A stretch of 6,599 nt of DNA from Methanobacterium sp. (GTDB taxonomy: Archaea > Methanobacteriota > Methanobacteria > Methanobacteriales > Methanobacteriaceae). The position numbers were made by a program, and so were the translations under genes. The notes under the pieces were generated by a model that worked only from the letters and a program-made list of their open reading frames with translations, had not been told where the DNA came from and searched no databases. Shown here in pieces: positions 1 through 5,604 of the stretch (the stretch's first letter is position 1; every line of letters begins with the position of its first letter). The DNA lies in contig PMMV01000102.1 of assembly GCA_003162115.1 (NCBI GenBank), positions 16,326-22,924 on the forward strand. Direction: 5' to 3'.

Positions 1-33
1 GACTTTAAGAGGATTTATCAAGATCAACTTCAT
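1..33 (-). CDS. 5' end of an unidentified gene, cut by the left edge
   Basis: Only eleven codons are visible, reading MKLILINPLKV, before the window ends. The start is credible because the minus strand carries a strong ribosome binding site, GGGAGGAATT, directly before the ATG at 33-31. The gene lies downstream of radB on the same strand, about 245 bp after the radB stop, so it may have its own promoter in the AT-rich gap. The visible peptide is hydrophobic with a proline and fits the first beta strand of a cytoplasmic domain as well as a membrane segment. I cannot name a family from eleven residues. Confidence 0.6.
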   Translation of the reverse strand, partial: MKLILINPLKV

Positions 34-43
34 AATTCCTCCC
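34..43 (-). promoter_or_regulatory. Strong ribosome binding site of the left-edge gene
   Basis: On the minus strand the sequence GGGAGGAATT directly precedes ATG. GGGAGG is a near-perfect match to the anti-Shine-Dalgarno end of archaeal 16S rRNA and sits 4 nt from the start codon. It is the main evidence that a gene begins here. Confidence 0.6.
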
Positions 44-80
44 AAATATGTAATACAATAAATTTTAATATCAAATTCTA

Positions 81-89
81 TTATATTTT
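81..89 (-). promoter_or_regulatory. Candidate TATA box for the left-edge gene
   Basis: Read on the minus strand, this stretch is AAAATATAA, preceded by an A-rich BRE-like stretch. A start of transcription about 25 nt downstream would fall near position 60 and give a leader of roughly 27 nt that includes the ribosome binding site. A second TATA-like element (TTTTATATT, 110-102) is an alternative with a leader near 47 nt. The gap is so AT-rich that either could be chance. Confidence 0.3.
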
Positions 90-138
90 TGTTAATCAAC
101 CAATATAAAATATACTGACATAATTTTCTTAAGCTATA

Positions 139-145
139 AAAAAAT
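139..145 (-). terminator. T-tract, possible terminator downstream of radB
   Basis: On the minus strand this is a run of seven T, about 135 nt past the radB stop and before the candidate promoter of the next gene. Archaeal RNA polymerase can terminate at T-tracts without a hairpin, so the tract is a plausible end for the radB transcript. The distance and the general AT-richness keep the call weak. Confidence 0.25.
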
Positions 146-150
146 AAATT

Positions 151-179
151 ATTTAATAACCTGTCAATCATTTAATAAC
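151..179. repeat. Direct repeat of a 10-mer in the radB downstream gap
   Basis: The sequence ATTTAATAAC occurs at 151-160 and again at 170-179, 19 bp apart start to start. The spacing is close to two helical turns, which would place both copies on the same face of the DNA. No function is known. In such AT-rich DNA a chance repeat is possible. Confidence 0.35.
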
Positions 180-224
180 GGAAGATAAAATTATAATTGG
201 AATATCTAATAAATTATTTGCAAA

Positions 225-249
225 GTTGATGGAAAGTCGCAAAATCAAC
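225..249 (-). repeat. Inverted repeat just after the radB stop
   Basis: GTTGAT at 225-230 and ATCAAC at 244-249 form a 6-bp stem with a 13-nt loop, 30-54 nt past the radB stop. No long T-run follows directly on the minus strand, so as a terminator it would be weak. It may only help stabilise the radB 3' end. Confidence 0.25.
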
Positions 250-278
250 CCAACGTTTAAACATTACGTTTGATTTAT

Positions 279-977
279 TTATTCAATTCCATGATCAACA
301 ATCCTGAAATGAGTTCTTAAACCTTCAGGTCTACTTCTATGTCTTTTTAATACTGCCGACCTTTCTCCAAGGCCGTTGGCTCGGGCAAGTTCGACAACAA
401 TCTTGCTCCAGTATTTAAGGATGGTGCCACCAACAGGCTCTATAACTCCATCCCCATCAAAAACTGAATATATATGATTGGTTATAACCACTGCTATATT
501 GTGATTTCTGGCTATTCTCGATAATAATGCCATCTGCTTTCCAAGTTCCCTGTTTGTCTGAGTGGAATCACCCTCCTTGAGTCTGTAGAGTGCAACTGCT
601 GAATCCAATATAATAAGCTCAACAGTCTCACTCTTGGAATCTAAAAGATTTTCAATTCTTTTTAAAACTTCCATCTGTTCGTTAAAGCTGGTTGGTTCGA
701 ATATAATTATGTTATTTGCAAAACTGTCAAATTTGTTGTTAGAAATTTGTTTCACCCTTTCTATAGACAATCCACCTTCTGTATCTACAAATATAGCTTT
801 ATTTCCCTTTTTAGCACAACAAACAAGTAATTGCAAAGCTATGTTAGTTTTTCCAGACCCAGGAGGCCCGTAAAACTGAGTTAAACAACCTTTTTCGACA
901 CCTCCACCCATAATCATATCAATGGGGGACTCTGTGGGTATCTTTGTATTTTCATCCATGTCTGATAAAACCTTCAT
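279..977 (-). CDS. radB: DNA repair and recombination protein RadB
   Basis: RadB is the archaeal RecA/Rad51 paralogue. It binds DNA and ATP but is a poor recombinase, and it is thought to assist RadA in homologous recombination. The 232-residue product is essentially a bare RecA core without the N-terminal helix-hairpin-helix domain of RadA, as is usual for RadB. Visible motifs are the Walker A sequence GPPGSGKT at 37-44, VDTEG at 64-68 with the likely catalytic Glu67, Walker B LIILD at 121-125, and TNHIYS from 166 leading into the loop-2 region. I chose ATG at 977 because GGAG at 987-984 lies 6 nt upstream. ATG at 980 would suit a leaderless transcript from a TATA element at 1008-1001, and the TTG at 989 overlaps the ribosome binding site and is unlikely. 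The gene follows sua5 on the same strand after a gap of about 237 bp. Nothing is missing or broken. Confidence 0.95.
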   Translation of the reverse strand: MKVLSDMDENTKIPTESPIDMIMGGGVEKGCLTQFYGPPGSGKTNIALQLLVCCAKKGNKAIFVDTEGGLSIERVKQISNNKFDSFANNIIIFEPTSFNEQMEVLKRIENLLDSKSETVELIILDSAVALYRLKEGDSTQTNRELGKQMALLSRIARNHNIAVVITNHIYSVFDGDGVIEPVGGTILKYWSKIVVELARANGLGERSAVLKRHRSRPEGLRTHFRIVDHGIE

Positions 978-1000
978 CATAATCTCCAAATCGATTAATA

Positions 1001-1008
1001 ATTATAAA
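1001..1008 (-). promoter_or_regulatory. Candidate proximal TATA box of radB
   Basis: On the minus strand this reads TTTATAAT, centred about 25 nt before the ATG at 980. That is the spacing expected for a leaderless transcript starting at or near the start codon. A second candidate, AAAAAATATAATC at 1101-1089, would start transcription near 1068 and give a leader of about 90 nt. The two cannot be separated by eye. Confidence 0.35.
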
Positions 1009-1050
1009 TTAAAAACCCAAACTTTTACATTCCTCTCAATTCCACATTAG

Positions 1051-1127
1051 ACCTATTTAACGCTAGAATTCAAATTAATTTCTAAATAGATTATATTTTT
1101 TAATTGGATTTAATAATAGAAATAGGT
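1051..1127. repeat. Nested inverted repeats in the sua5-radB gap
   Basis: ACCTATTT at 1051-1058 is matched in inverted orientation by AAATAGGT at 1120-1127. CTATTTA at 1053-1059 also matches TAAATAG at 1083-1089. These arms flank the distal TATA-like element of radB (1089-1101). They resemble the CTATTC half-sites in the fbp promoter but are not identical. Both arms are AT-rich, so chance is a real possibility. Confidence 0.3.
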
Positions 1128-1147
1128 TTGCAGGCTCACAGAACAAT

Positions 1148-1160
1148 TTCCTTAAAGGAA
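1148..1160. repeat. 13-bp dyad TTCCTT-A-AAGGAA
   Basis: The sequence TTCCTTAAAGGAA is a perfect dyad with 6-bp arms around a single central base, 55-67 bp past the sua5 stop. The loop is too short for an RNA hairpin, so if it acts it acts as a protein-binding DNA site. It lies about 170 bp upstream of the radB start. It stands out because C and G are scarce in the surrounding DNA. Confidence 0.35.
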
Positions 1161-1214
1161 TATAACTTCTTTAGATCAGGTAAACATTGTACCATTATAA
1201 GAAATAAAATTCTA

Positions 1215-1841
1215 TTAAAAATCATTAATTATCGATTTAATAAGATGATTGTTTCCTGCCCCTTCACGCATCACTTCAGGAGGATAAACCGTCATATCAA
1301 TTACTGTAGAGGGAACTGCATGTTCATATACACCTGTATCCATCATTATATCAATAGATGTCCCTAATTGCTCTAATACTTCTTCCGCAGATTCTGGAAT
1401 ATCATGTCCCGACAGGTTGGCACTTGTACTGGTAATAGGAAAGTCCCTTGTAAGATCCCTACATACTTTATTATCTGGAATTCTGAGTCCTATTCTGTCA
1501 GAACCAGCGGTTAAAAGCGAAGATATTTTGTCATTTTTCTTTAAAATTAATGTGTAAGGTCCTGGTAAAATTTTCCTGATTATATTTTCAGTTTTAATAT
1601 CCATCAATGCAACCTTTTTTATATCCTCAATTTTGGAAAGACAAATCGATAAAGGCTTTGTTCTTGACCTTTTTTTTATAGAATAAACTTTTAAAATTGC
1701 TTTTTCATCGAATATATTGGCCCCTATTCCATAAACTGTATCAGTAGGATAAACTATAATAGAACCCATCTTCATGGCCCTACGGACAATTTCTATTTTA
1801 TCAGGTTCTGGATTTGTTCCATCTATTTTAATGATCTTCAT
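1215..1841 (-). CDS. sua5: L-threonylcarbamoyladenylate synthase (Sua5/YrdC/TsaC family)
   Basis: This enzyme makes threonylcarbamoyl-AMP from threonine, bicarbonate and ATP. The archaeal KEOPS complex (Kae1 with partners) then moves the group to A37 of ANN-decoding tRNAs to form t6A. The 208-residue protein is a YrdC domain alone, without the C-terminal Sua5 extension of longer family members. Family signatures are YPTDTVYGIG at 31-40, the basic substrate-binding stretch KKRSRTKPLS at 56-65, LPGPYTLIL at 92-100, GLRIP at 118-122, STSANLSG at 138-145 and PSTVID at 177-182. I placed the start at the ATG at 1841 because GGGGGTTGAT lies 8 nt before it. An upstream TTG at 1874 adds eleven residues with no ribosome binding site. 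The gene diverges from AIP synthase and is followed by radB, an order I recall from Methanothermobacter. Confidence 0.95.
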   Translation of the reverse strand: MKIIKIDGTNPEPDKIEIVRRAMKMGSIIVYPTDTVYGIGANIFDEKAILKVYSIKKRSRTKPLSICLSKIEDIKKVALMDIKTENIIRKILPGPYTLILKKNDKISSLLTAGSDRIGLRIPDNKVCRDLTRDFPITSTSANLSGHDIPESAEEVLEQLGTSIDIMMDTGVYEHAVPSTVIDMTVYPPEVMREGAGNNHLIKSIINDF

Positions 1842-1876
1842 TAAATTAATCAACCCCCATCTTCTTCTATCCAAAG

Positions 1877-1883
1877 TATATAT
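1877..1883 (+). promoter_or_regulatory. TATA box of AIP synthase (leaderless), inside a divergent promoter
   Basis: TATATAT is centred 27 bp before the ATG at 1907, the position expected if transcription starts at the start codon. No Shine-Dalgarno sequence lies between the box and the ATG, which supports a leaderless mRNA. The same 65-bp gap (1842-1906) must hold the sua5 promoter. A minus-strand element AATTAATATG at 1902-1893 would give a sua5 leader of about 29 nt that includes its ribosome binding site, so the two promoters overlap. Confidence 0.55.
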
Positions 1884-1906
1884 CCATTGATATTCATATT
1901 AATTTT

Positions 1907-2494
1907 ATGCTGAACCGACTCAGACCACAAGTTAAAATGTTTCTGGATCCCTTAGCCAAGAGAATCCGCGTGAATCCAAACATTCTGACCATACTAGGTT
2001 TACTTGTTAGTCTTTTATCTGCATATATGTTTGCAACTGGCAGTCTGCTTACTGGTGGACTTTTAATAGCGTTGAGTGGATTTGTAGACATGTTAGATGG
2101 AGCAGTAGCAAGAAATAACTATCAGACAACCAAGTTTGGTGGAATACTGGACTCCACTGCAGACAGATTTGGAGATGCGTTTATAATAATAGGAATAATT
2201 TACGGCGGATATGTGAATTGGATCTTTGGTATTCTTGCTCTTCATGCATCTTTAACAGTTAGTTATGTGAGGGCCAGAGCTGAATCAGAAGGTATAGAAT
2301 GCAATGTTGGTATTGCTGAACGTGCTGAACGTTTAGTTATAATTATGATTGGGGCATTTTTAAGTTATTTCACGAGCCTGGAGCTCTTTAATATGAACCC
2401 ATTGGGAATAGCCATTGTTCTTATAATGATTCTTGGATACATAACTGTATTCCAACGTGTTTACCATTCATATAAGGAACTTAAAGGTCTTTAA
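1907..2494 (+). CDS. pgsA: Archaetidylinositol phosphate synthase (CDP-alcohol phosphatidyltransferase family)
   Basis: This integral membrane enzyme joins CDP-archaeol to inositol 1-phosphate, giving archaetidylinositol phosphate and CMP, the first step towards inositol ether lipids. The complete CDP-alcohol phosphotransferase signature is present: D61xxD64G65xxA68R69, G78, D82 and D86, whose aspartates bind the divalent metals. The 195 residues contain about six hydrophobic segments in three blocks (26-60, 88-123, 142-186), with charged ends Arg-rich at 4-22 and Lys-rich at 190-193. The length fits the archaeal family. Assignment to inositol phosphate rather than glycerol or serine rests on similarity, as I remember it, to the characterised Methanothermobacter protein and on the shared neighbours sua5 and radB. 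The symbol pgsA is used loosely for this family. The ATG has no ribosome binding site and appears leaderless. A hairpin terminator overlaps the stop. Confidence 0.88.
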   Translation: MLNRLRPQVKMFLDPLAKRIRVNPNILTILGLLVSLLSAYMFATGSLLTGGLLIALSGFVDMLDGAVARNNYQTTKFGGILDSTADRFGDAFIIIGIIYGGYVNWIFGILALHASLTVSYVRARAESEGIECNVGIAERAERLVIIMIGAFLSYFTSLELFNMNPLGIAIVLIMILGYITVFQRVYHSYKELKGL

Positions 2495-2503
2495 ACCTTT
2501 TTT
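2483..2503 (+). terminator. Hairpin plus T-run terminator of AIP synthase
   Basis: AAAGGT at 2483-2488 pairs with ACCTTT at 2495-2500 around a 6-nt loop, and the 3' arm runs into six T at 2498-2503. The stem includes the last codons and the loop contains the stop codon. The layout resembles an intrinsic terminator, and the T-tract alone could suffice in archaea. Confidence 0.55.
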
Positions 2504-2599
2504 ATGGAATTAATTTGAATATTTATAATACTTGCTTCTATTTTGTGAGATTTAATAAAAATTATAGGTATAATATTGTTATTGGTTTGATTTAAATTT

Positions 2600-2609
2600 G
2601 ATAAATATT
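2600..2609 (+). promoter_or_regulatory. Candidate TATA box of the DUF357-DUF47-DUF434 gene row
   Basis: GATAAATATT is centred near 2605 and predicts a transcript start near 2630, which leaves a leader of about 30 nt including the ribosome binding site of the DUF357 gene. An upstream TATA-like element, TTTATAATA at 2522-2530, is an alternative. The 2504-2648 gap is very AT-rich and shows no other structure that I can support. Confidence 0.35.
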
Positions 2610-2648
2610 TACTAATTACAATAAGTTTAAAAGATAATTTAAACTGAT

Positions 2649-2658
2649 GGGAGATGAT
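2649..2658 (+). promoter_or_regulatory. Ribosome binding site that decides the DUF357 start
   Basis: GGGAGATGAT is close to the archaeal consensus GGAGGTGAT and lies 3 nt before the ATG at 2662. It overlaps an in-frame ATG at 2647, so that earlier codon cannot be the start. Confidence 0.7.
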
Positions 2659-2661
2659 AAA

Positions 2662-2895
2662 ATGGAAGCTGTTGAAAGAATTGAAAAGGATATTGAGCTC
2701 TTTGCAAAAAATATAAAAGAAATAGAATCAATAAAAATTGATGAAGAAGAAGGCCGAGTTGTTGAAATGGCTATAAATTACAGGAAAGACACAGACTATT
2801 ATCTTGAAAAAAAGGATTATTTGACCTCATTCGGTTGCATTACATATGCACACGGACTATTAGATGCAATACGCCTACTGCATGAACTTATATAA
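2662..2895 (+). CDS. DUF357 family protein, function unknown
   Basis: This is a 77-residue archaeal protein of the DUF357 family, recognised by the C-terminal pattern [20 protein letters not shown] (31-50) followed by DYLTSF and [13 protein letters not shown] (61-73). The whole chain looks helical. The first half (1-30) is highly charged with a heptad-like spacing that may form a coiled coil, and the second half resembles a short HEPN- or TPR-like helical hairpin. There is no signal peptide, cysteine pair or membrane segment. I placed the start at 2662 because of the strong ribosome binding site just before it. The gene opens a same-strand row with DUF47 (62 bp downstream) and DUF434. No biochemical role is known to me. 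The YAHGLLDA motif suggests a scaffold or binding partner more than an enzyme. Confidence 0.85.
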   Translation: MEAVERIEKDIELFAKNIKEIESIKIDEEEGRVVEMAINYRKDTDYYLEKKDYLTSFGCITYAHGLLDAIRLLHELI

Positions 2896-2957
2896 GATAG
2901 TGTTTAGGAAAGATTTAACCATGAATTTGATTCTAAATAGTAAAAACTGGGGATAAA

Positions 2958-3614
2958 ATGAGAAACTTATTCAAAAGAGAGTCGGTAGTTGAACAATACT
3001 CAAAGAAACATGTAGAACTAGTTTACGAATGTATGCACCAACTTAATTTACTCATGGAATACTTTTATAAAAACGATTTTGAATTCATCGACAAAAAAGT
3101 GGAAGAGATATCCAAAATTGAACATGATGCGGATGATATTCGGAGAAAAATGGAGATTGAATTCTTCAAAGGAGCATTTCTACCATTTGATCGAGAAGAC
3201 AGGATAATTTTAGCAGAAGAAGTTGACAGTGTGGCTGACATAATCCAAGAAACTGCCTATGGAATATGCCTGAGCAGGATCAATTTTCCTTCAGGATATG
3301 AGGAAGACTTTTTAGATCTTATGAGATCTATAAATGAAACTGTCACAGCCCTAAAAAAATGTATCGAACTCTTGGATGAGGATCTTGGTAAAGCACTAAC
3401 AAAGGCCCATGAAGTAGAGAAATTAGAGGATACAGTTGATAAGATTGAAAGAAAGATACTTAAAAGATTATTTATAAGCTATAAAAACCAGGAAATCAAC
3501 ATTCTTACTCAAATAGAACTAAAAAGTACTGTTTTAAGGCTAGGAAACATAGCTGACCGTGCTGAGAATGCCTCGGATCGTGTCCCTATAATAGTAGCCA
3601 AGCGGAAGGGATAA
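2958..3614 (+). CDS. DUF47 family (PhoU-like) protein, TIGR00153 type
   Basis: The 218-residue product belongs to the DUF47/TIGR00153 family, distant relatives of the phosphate regulator PhoU. It should fold as a long all-helical bundle in the cytoplasm. Signatures include [12 protein letters not shown] (55-66), [12 protein letters not shown] (72-83), an acidic second half around 151-165 and [11 protein letters not shown] (198-208). The two acidic D/E-rich motifs match the metal-binding repeats of PhoU-like proteins. Members often sit beside a PiT-type phosphate permease and are thought to regulate it. No permease gene is visible here, so a phosphate role is only inference. GGGGAT lies 3 nt before the ATG at 2958 and supports that start. 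The 62-bp gap after the DUF357 gene shows no clear promoter, so the two are probably co-transcribed. The gene is full length. Confidence 0.88.
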   Translation: MRNLFKRESVVEQYSKKHVELVYECMHQLNLLMEYFYKNDFEFIDKKVEEISKIEHDADDIRRKMEIEFFKGAFLPFDREDRIILAEEVDSVADIIQETAYGICLSRINFPSGYEEDFLDLMRSINETVTALKKCIELLDEDLGKALTKAHEVEKLEDTVDKIERKILKRLFISYKNQEINILTQIELKSTVLRLGNIADRAENASDRVPIIVAKRKG

Positions 3615-3621
3615 TCTATTA

Positions 3622-3630
3622 TTATATAAA
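3622..3630 (+). promoter_or_regulatory. TATA box for a leaderless DUF434 transcript
   Basis: TTATATAAA is centred 25 bp before the ATG at 3651, and no Shine-Dalgarno sequence lies between them. The spacing predicts transcription starting on or within a base or two of the start codon. The box begins only 8 bp after the DUF47 stop, so the DUF434 gene may be transcribed both from here and by read-through. Confidence 0.55.
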
Positions 3631-3650
3631 ATCAAGTTTTAAATAAAAAA

Positions 3651-4316
3651 ATGCCATCTAAAGACCTTAAAAATACTTTGAAAGATGCAGCATACGACCT
3701 AAAATTTCTTTTAAACCGGGGATACAGAAAGAAGGTTGCCTTAAATTTAGTTGCAAACAAATATCTTTTAAACAAGAATGGACGCAACTACTTGGTCAGA
3801 AAAGTTTTTTCTAATGAAAAATCCAGGGATCGATTTGTTAAAATCATTGATATCAACAATATAGATGATAAAACTATTTTTATAGATGGTTATAACGTCC
3901 TAATATCTGTTGAGACCATCTGCAACCAAGAATTTGGTTCGCTTATAATGTGCGATGATGGTATTTTAAGGGACATTAAAGCAGTTTTTGGTAAGTATAA
4001 AACCTCCACATCCACTAATACTGCTTTAAATTATATTATAAAATTTTTATATAAACATAACCCGGCTAGTATTTACTTTTTATACGATAGTCAGGTGAGT
4101 AAAAGCGGTGAACTTGCAAGGCATACAGATAATCTAATTAAAACCAACGGACTCAATGGAACTGCAGTAACTAATAAGAATGTTGATTTTGAACTTGTTA
4201 AACTCTCAAAGGACTATGAAGGATTAGTTGCAACAAGCGATGGTGTAGTGATTGATAAGGTTGATCACGTGCTTGATATTCCTTATTGGATTTGTAAAAC
4301 TTTAAAATATTATTAA
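3651..4316 (+). CDS. DUF434/DUF5616 protein, possible PIN/NYN-like nuclease
   Basis: The 221-residue protein has two parts. The N-terminal DUF434 domain (about 1-55) is helical and basic, with the family pattern LLNRGYRKKVALNLVANKYLL (20-40), and could bind nucleic acid. The C-terminal DUF5616 part (about 74-215) alternates strands and helices and carries acidic residues at strand ends: IFIDGYNVL with Asp79, CDDG at 101-104, FLYDS with Asp146, VDFELV with Asp179, and ATSDGVVID with Asp197. A hydrophobic strand ending in DGYN and a later SDG after another strand resemble PIN and NYN ribonucleases, which bind metal through three or four such aspartates. A nuclease role is my inference; the family is formally uncharacterised. 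The gene lies 36 bp after DUF47 but has its own TATA box and no ribosome binding site. It converges on fbp with 95 bp between the stop codons. Confidence 0.82.
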   Translation: MPSKDLKNTLKDAAYDLKFLLNRGYRKKVALNLVANKYLLNKNGRNYLVRKVFSNEKSRDRFVKIIDINNIDDKTIFIDGYNVLISVETICNQEFGSLIMCDDGILRDIKAVFGKYKTSTSTNTALNYIIKFLYKHNPASIYFLYDSQVSKSGELARHTDNLIKTNGLNGTAVTNKNVDFELVKLSKDYEGLVATSDGVVIDKVDHVLDIPYWICKTLKYY

Positions 4317-4371
4317 GTAGTACCAAAATAGCAGATAAGGAGTTGCATAAAACTAAATTCATTAAAAGAAA

Positions 4372-4381
4372 TAAGATCTTA
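4372..4381. repeat. 10-bp palindrome TAAGATCTTA between convergent genes
   Basis: A perfect 10-bp palindrome lies in the gap between the DUF434 and fbp stops, just past the fbp terminator region. It may add to termination of either transcript. At this length and composition it could be chance. Confidence 0.25.
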
Positions 4382-4385
4382 ACTT

Positions 4386-4420
4386 AAAAAATTAAAGATT
4401 ATGGATTAAATTTAATCCAT
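4386..4420 (-). terminator. fbp terminator: 20-bp palindrome over the stop codon plus T6
   Basis: ATGGATTAAATTTAATCCAT at 4401-4420 is a perfect 20-bp palindrome. On the minus strand it contains the last two fbp codons and the TAA stop. As RNA it can fold into an 8-bp stem with a 4-nt loop. Nine nt further, the minus strand has a run of six T (4391-4386). On the plus strand no T-run follows, so the structure suits the end of fbp better than the end of the convergent DUF434 gene. Confidence 0.55.
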
Positions 4421-5509
4421 GTCTTTCATTCTACCTTCGAGCATTTTTAAAACACCAGGGAGACTAGTGTATTCCATCTCATCTTGAGGTAACCTGTGTG
4501 GCTCGAATGGTCCATGTCTTCTCATGTACTCAGCGATTTCGGATGCTAAGTTCCTTGTCCTGTCAAATGAAGGATCATCGAACAAGTCTAGTGGTCCAAT
4601 GAGTTCTGAGTTATTTATCTGGAATCCAAGAGCAATTACCCTTGGAGGTCCGTCAAATCTTACCGGAATGGCGTTTCTTTGAGCAACAGGCATTAATGGT
4701 CCGTTATGAGAGCCTCTCATCCATCCGCTTACAAGGTGCGGGAATGCAAAAGGTTCTACAACTTCTCCCGCTGCAGGAAATCCTGATTGTGACCTTACTA
4801 TAGCAACTGGGTCATCCTTTCCAATGTACTTGCCAGCCATCAGATTTAGTCTTTCCGTGCTTATTGAAGCAGCTATTTCATTGTCACTCCTCCTAGTAAC
4901 ATGTTTTATTACATATCTGCCGGTTGAGCCTAGTAGTGCAAGTGCATCGTACATCTCGTCAGGACATGACATTGTAACTTTTCTGTGCTCAATAACATCA
5001 AATATCTCGAAATCATATCCTCCGTGGAGTGAAGGGTCTATAACAAGTCCAGCTGTGTTAAATGGATCTGCAAACATTCTAAATATGGGCATGTTAAATG
5101 CTCCGGGTTCTGTTTTATCACAGCAAAAGACTATAACTGGATCTGAAGGTCTTTCTTTAAATTCCATCTCAGCACATCCGGGACCCATTCCTTTAATGTT
5201 ACCTGAGAAAGTATCGGAAAGAAGATCTTGGCCTGCACCATAAAGTTTAAGGCTTTTTGCAATTTTTGTAGCCTCTATAAATGCATTCCATGCCAGTTCA
5301 TGAACTTCTTCATATTCTTCTCCGTTTCTGTGGGTCATTATCAAGTCAATGTCATCACCACAGTTGGTGATATGATAATCCACCAAAAGTTCTTCTTCCT
5401 TTGCTTTAGAAAGTATTTCATCACATTTGTCAAGCAAAGCACCATGAGTCTTTGCATGTCCAGCTATACTGCCGACATCCGCCTTTATTACACTAATAGT
5501 AGTTTTCAT
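4412..5509 (-). CDS. fbp: Fructose-1,6-bisphosphate aldolase/phosphatase (class V FBPase)
   Basis: This bifunctional gluconeogenic enzyme of archaea condenses dihydroxyacetone phosphate and glyceraldehyde 3-phosphate to fructose 1,6-bisphosphate and then removes the 1-phosphate to give fructose 6-phosphate. The two steps share one magnesium-dependent active site that remodels itself. The 365 residues are full length. Conserved residues fall one position before those of the characterised crenarchaeal enzymes: Asp11 and His18, the pair Asp52-Asp53, Gln94, Asp131-Lys132, Tyr228, the Schiff-base Lys231 in KYIGKDD with Asp232-Asp233, and Tyr347 near the end. Both activities are therefore expected. 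The ATG has a strong GGAGGT at 5523-5518, 8 nt upstream. The gene follows aksF on the same strand, but a 265-bp gap with its own TATA box and repeats suggests separate, possibly regulated transcription. Confidence 0.97.
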   Translation of the reverse strand: MKTTISVIKADVGSIAGHAKTHGALLDKCDEILSKAKEEELLVDYHITNCGDDIDLIMTHRNGEEYEEVHELAWNAFIEATKIAKSLKLYGAGQDLLSDTFSGNIKGMGPGCAEMEFKERPSDPVIVFCCDKTEPGAFNMPIFRMFADPFNTAGLVIDPSLHGGYDFEIFDVIEHRKVTMSCPDEMYDALALLGSTGRYVIKHVTRRSDNEIAASISTERLNLMAGKYIGKDDPVAIVRSQSGFPAAGEVVEPFAFPHLVSGWMRGSHNGPLMPVAQRNAIPVRFDGPPRVIALGFQINNSELIGPLDLFDDPSFDRTRNLASEIAEYMRRHGPFEPHRLPQDEMEYTSLPGVLKMLEGRMKDMD

Positions 5510-5517
5510 ACAAATAT

Positions 5518-5523
5518 ACCTCC
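5518..5523 (-). promoter_or_regulatory. fbp ribosome binding site
   Basis: GGAGGT on the minus strand, 8 nt before the ATG at 5509, is a full match to the archaeal anti-Shine-Dalgarno sequence. It fixes the start of fbp and implies efficient initiation on a leadered mRNA. Confidence 0.7.
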
Positions 5524-5604
5524 AAAAATTATCATAAAAATTTTTAAAACAGCATTTGTAGGCAATTAAAAGGGTTATTGAAGTTAAGTCACCGTTAAAG
5601 TAAC

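Noticed and set aside
634..873. Open frame on the plus strand opposite radB
   Set aside because: It lies wholly antisense to a well-supported gene, has no ribosome binding site, and its translation matches no family that I know.
1136..1195. Possible 19-codon minus-strand ORF between sua5 and radB (MVQCLPDLKK...)
   Set aside because: There is no ribosome binding site or suitably placed TATA box, the length is within chance, and it runs through the TTCCTTAAAGGAA dyad.
1104..1367. Open frame on the plus strand across the sua5 3' end and the gap
   Set aside because: Two thirds is antisense to sua5. The remainder is AT-rich gap with no start signal, and the translation is Cys/His-rich noise.
1894..2091. 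Open frame on the minus strand opposite the AIP synthase start
   Set aside because: It is a shadow of a gene with a complete CDP-alcohol phosphotransferase motif and has no start signal.
4337..4384. AAGGAG followed by TTG between the convergent genes, opening a short frame
   Set aside because: The TTG follows the AAGGAG with no spacing, and the frame closes after about a dozen codons.
4824..5243. 139-codon open frame on the plus strand inside fbp
   Set aside because: It is antisense to fbp, whose active-site residues are all intact, and has no promoter or ribosome binding site.
5228..5569. Open frame on the plus strand over the fbp 5' end and leader
   Set aside because: It is mostly antisense to fbp and runs through its ribosome binding site. 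The hydrophobic, Phe-rich translation is typical of an AT-rich shadow.
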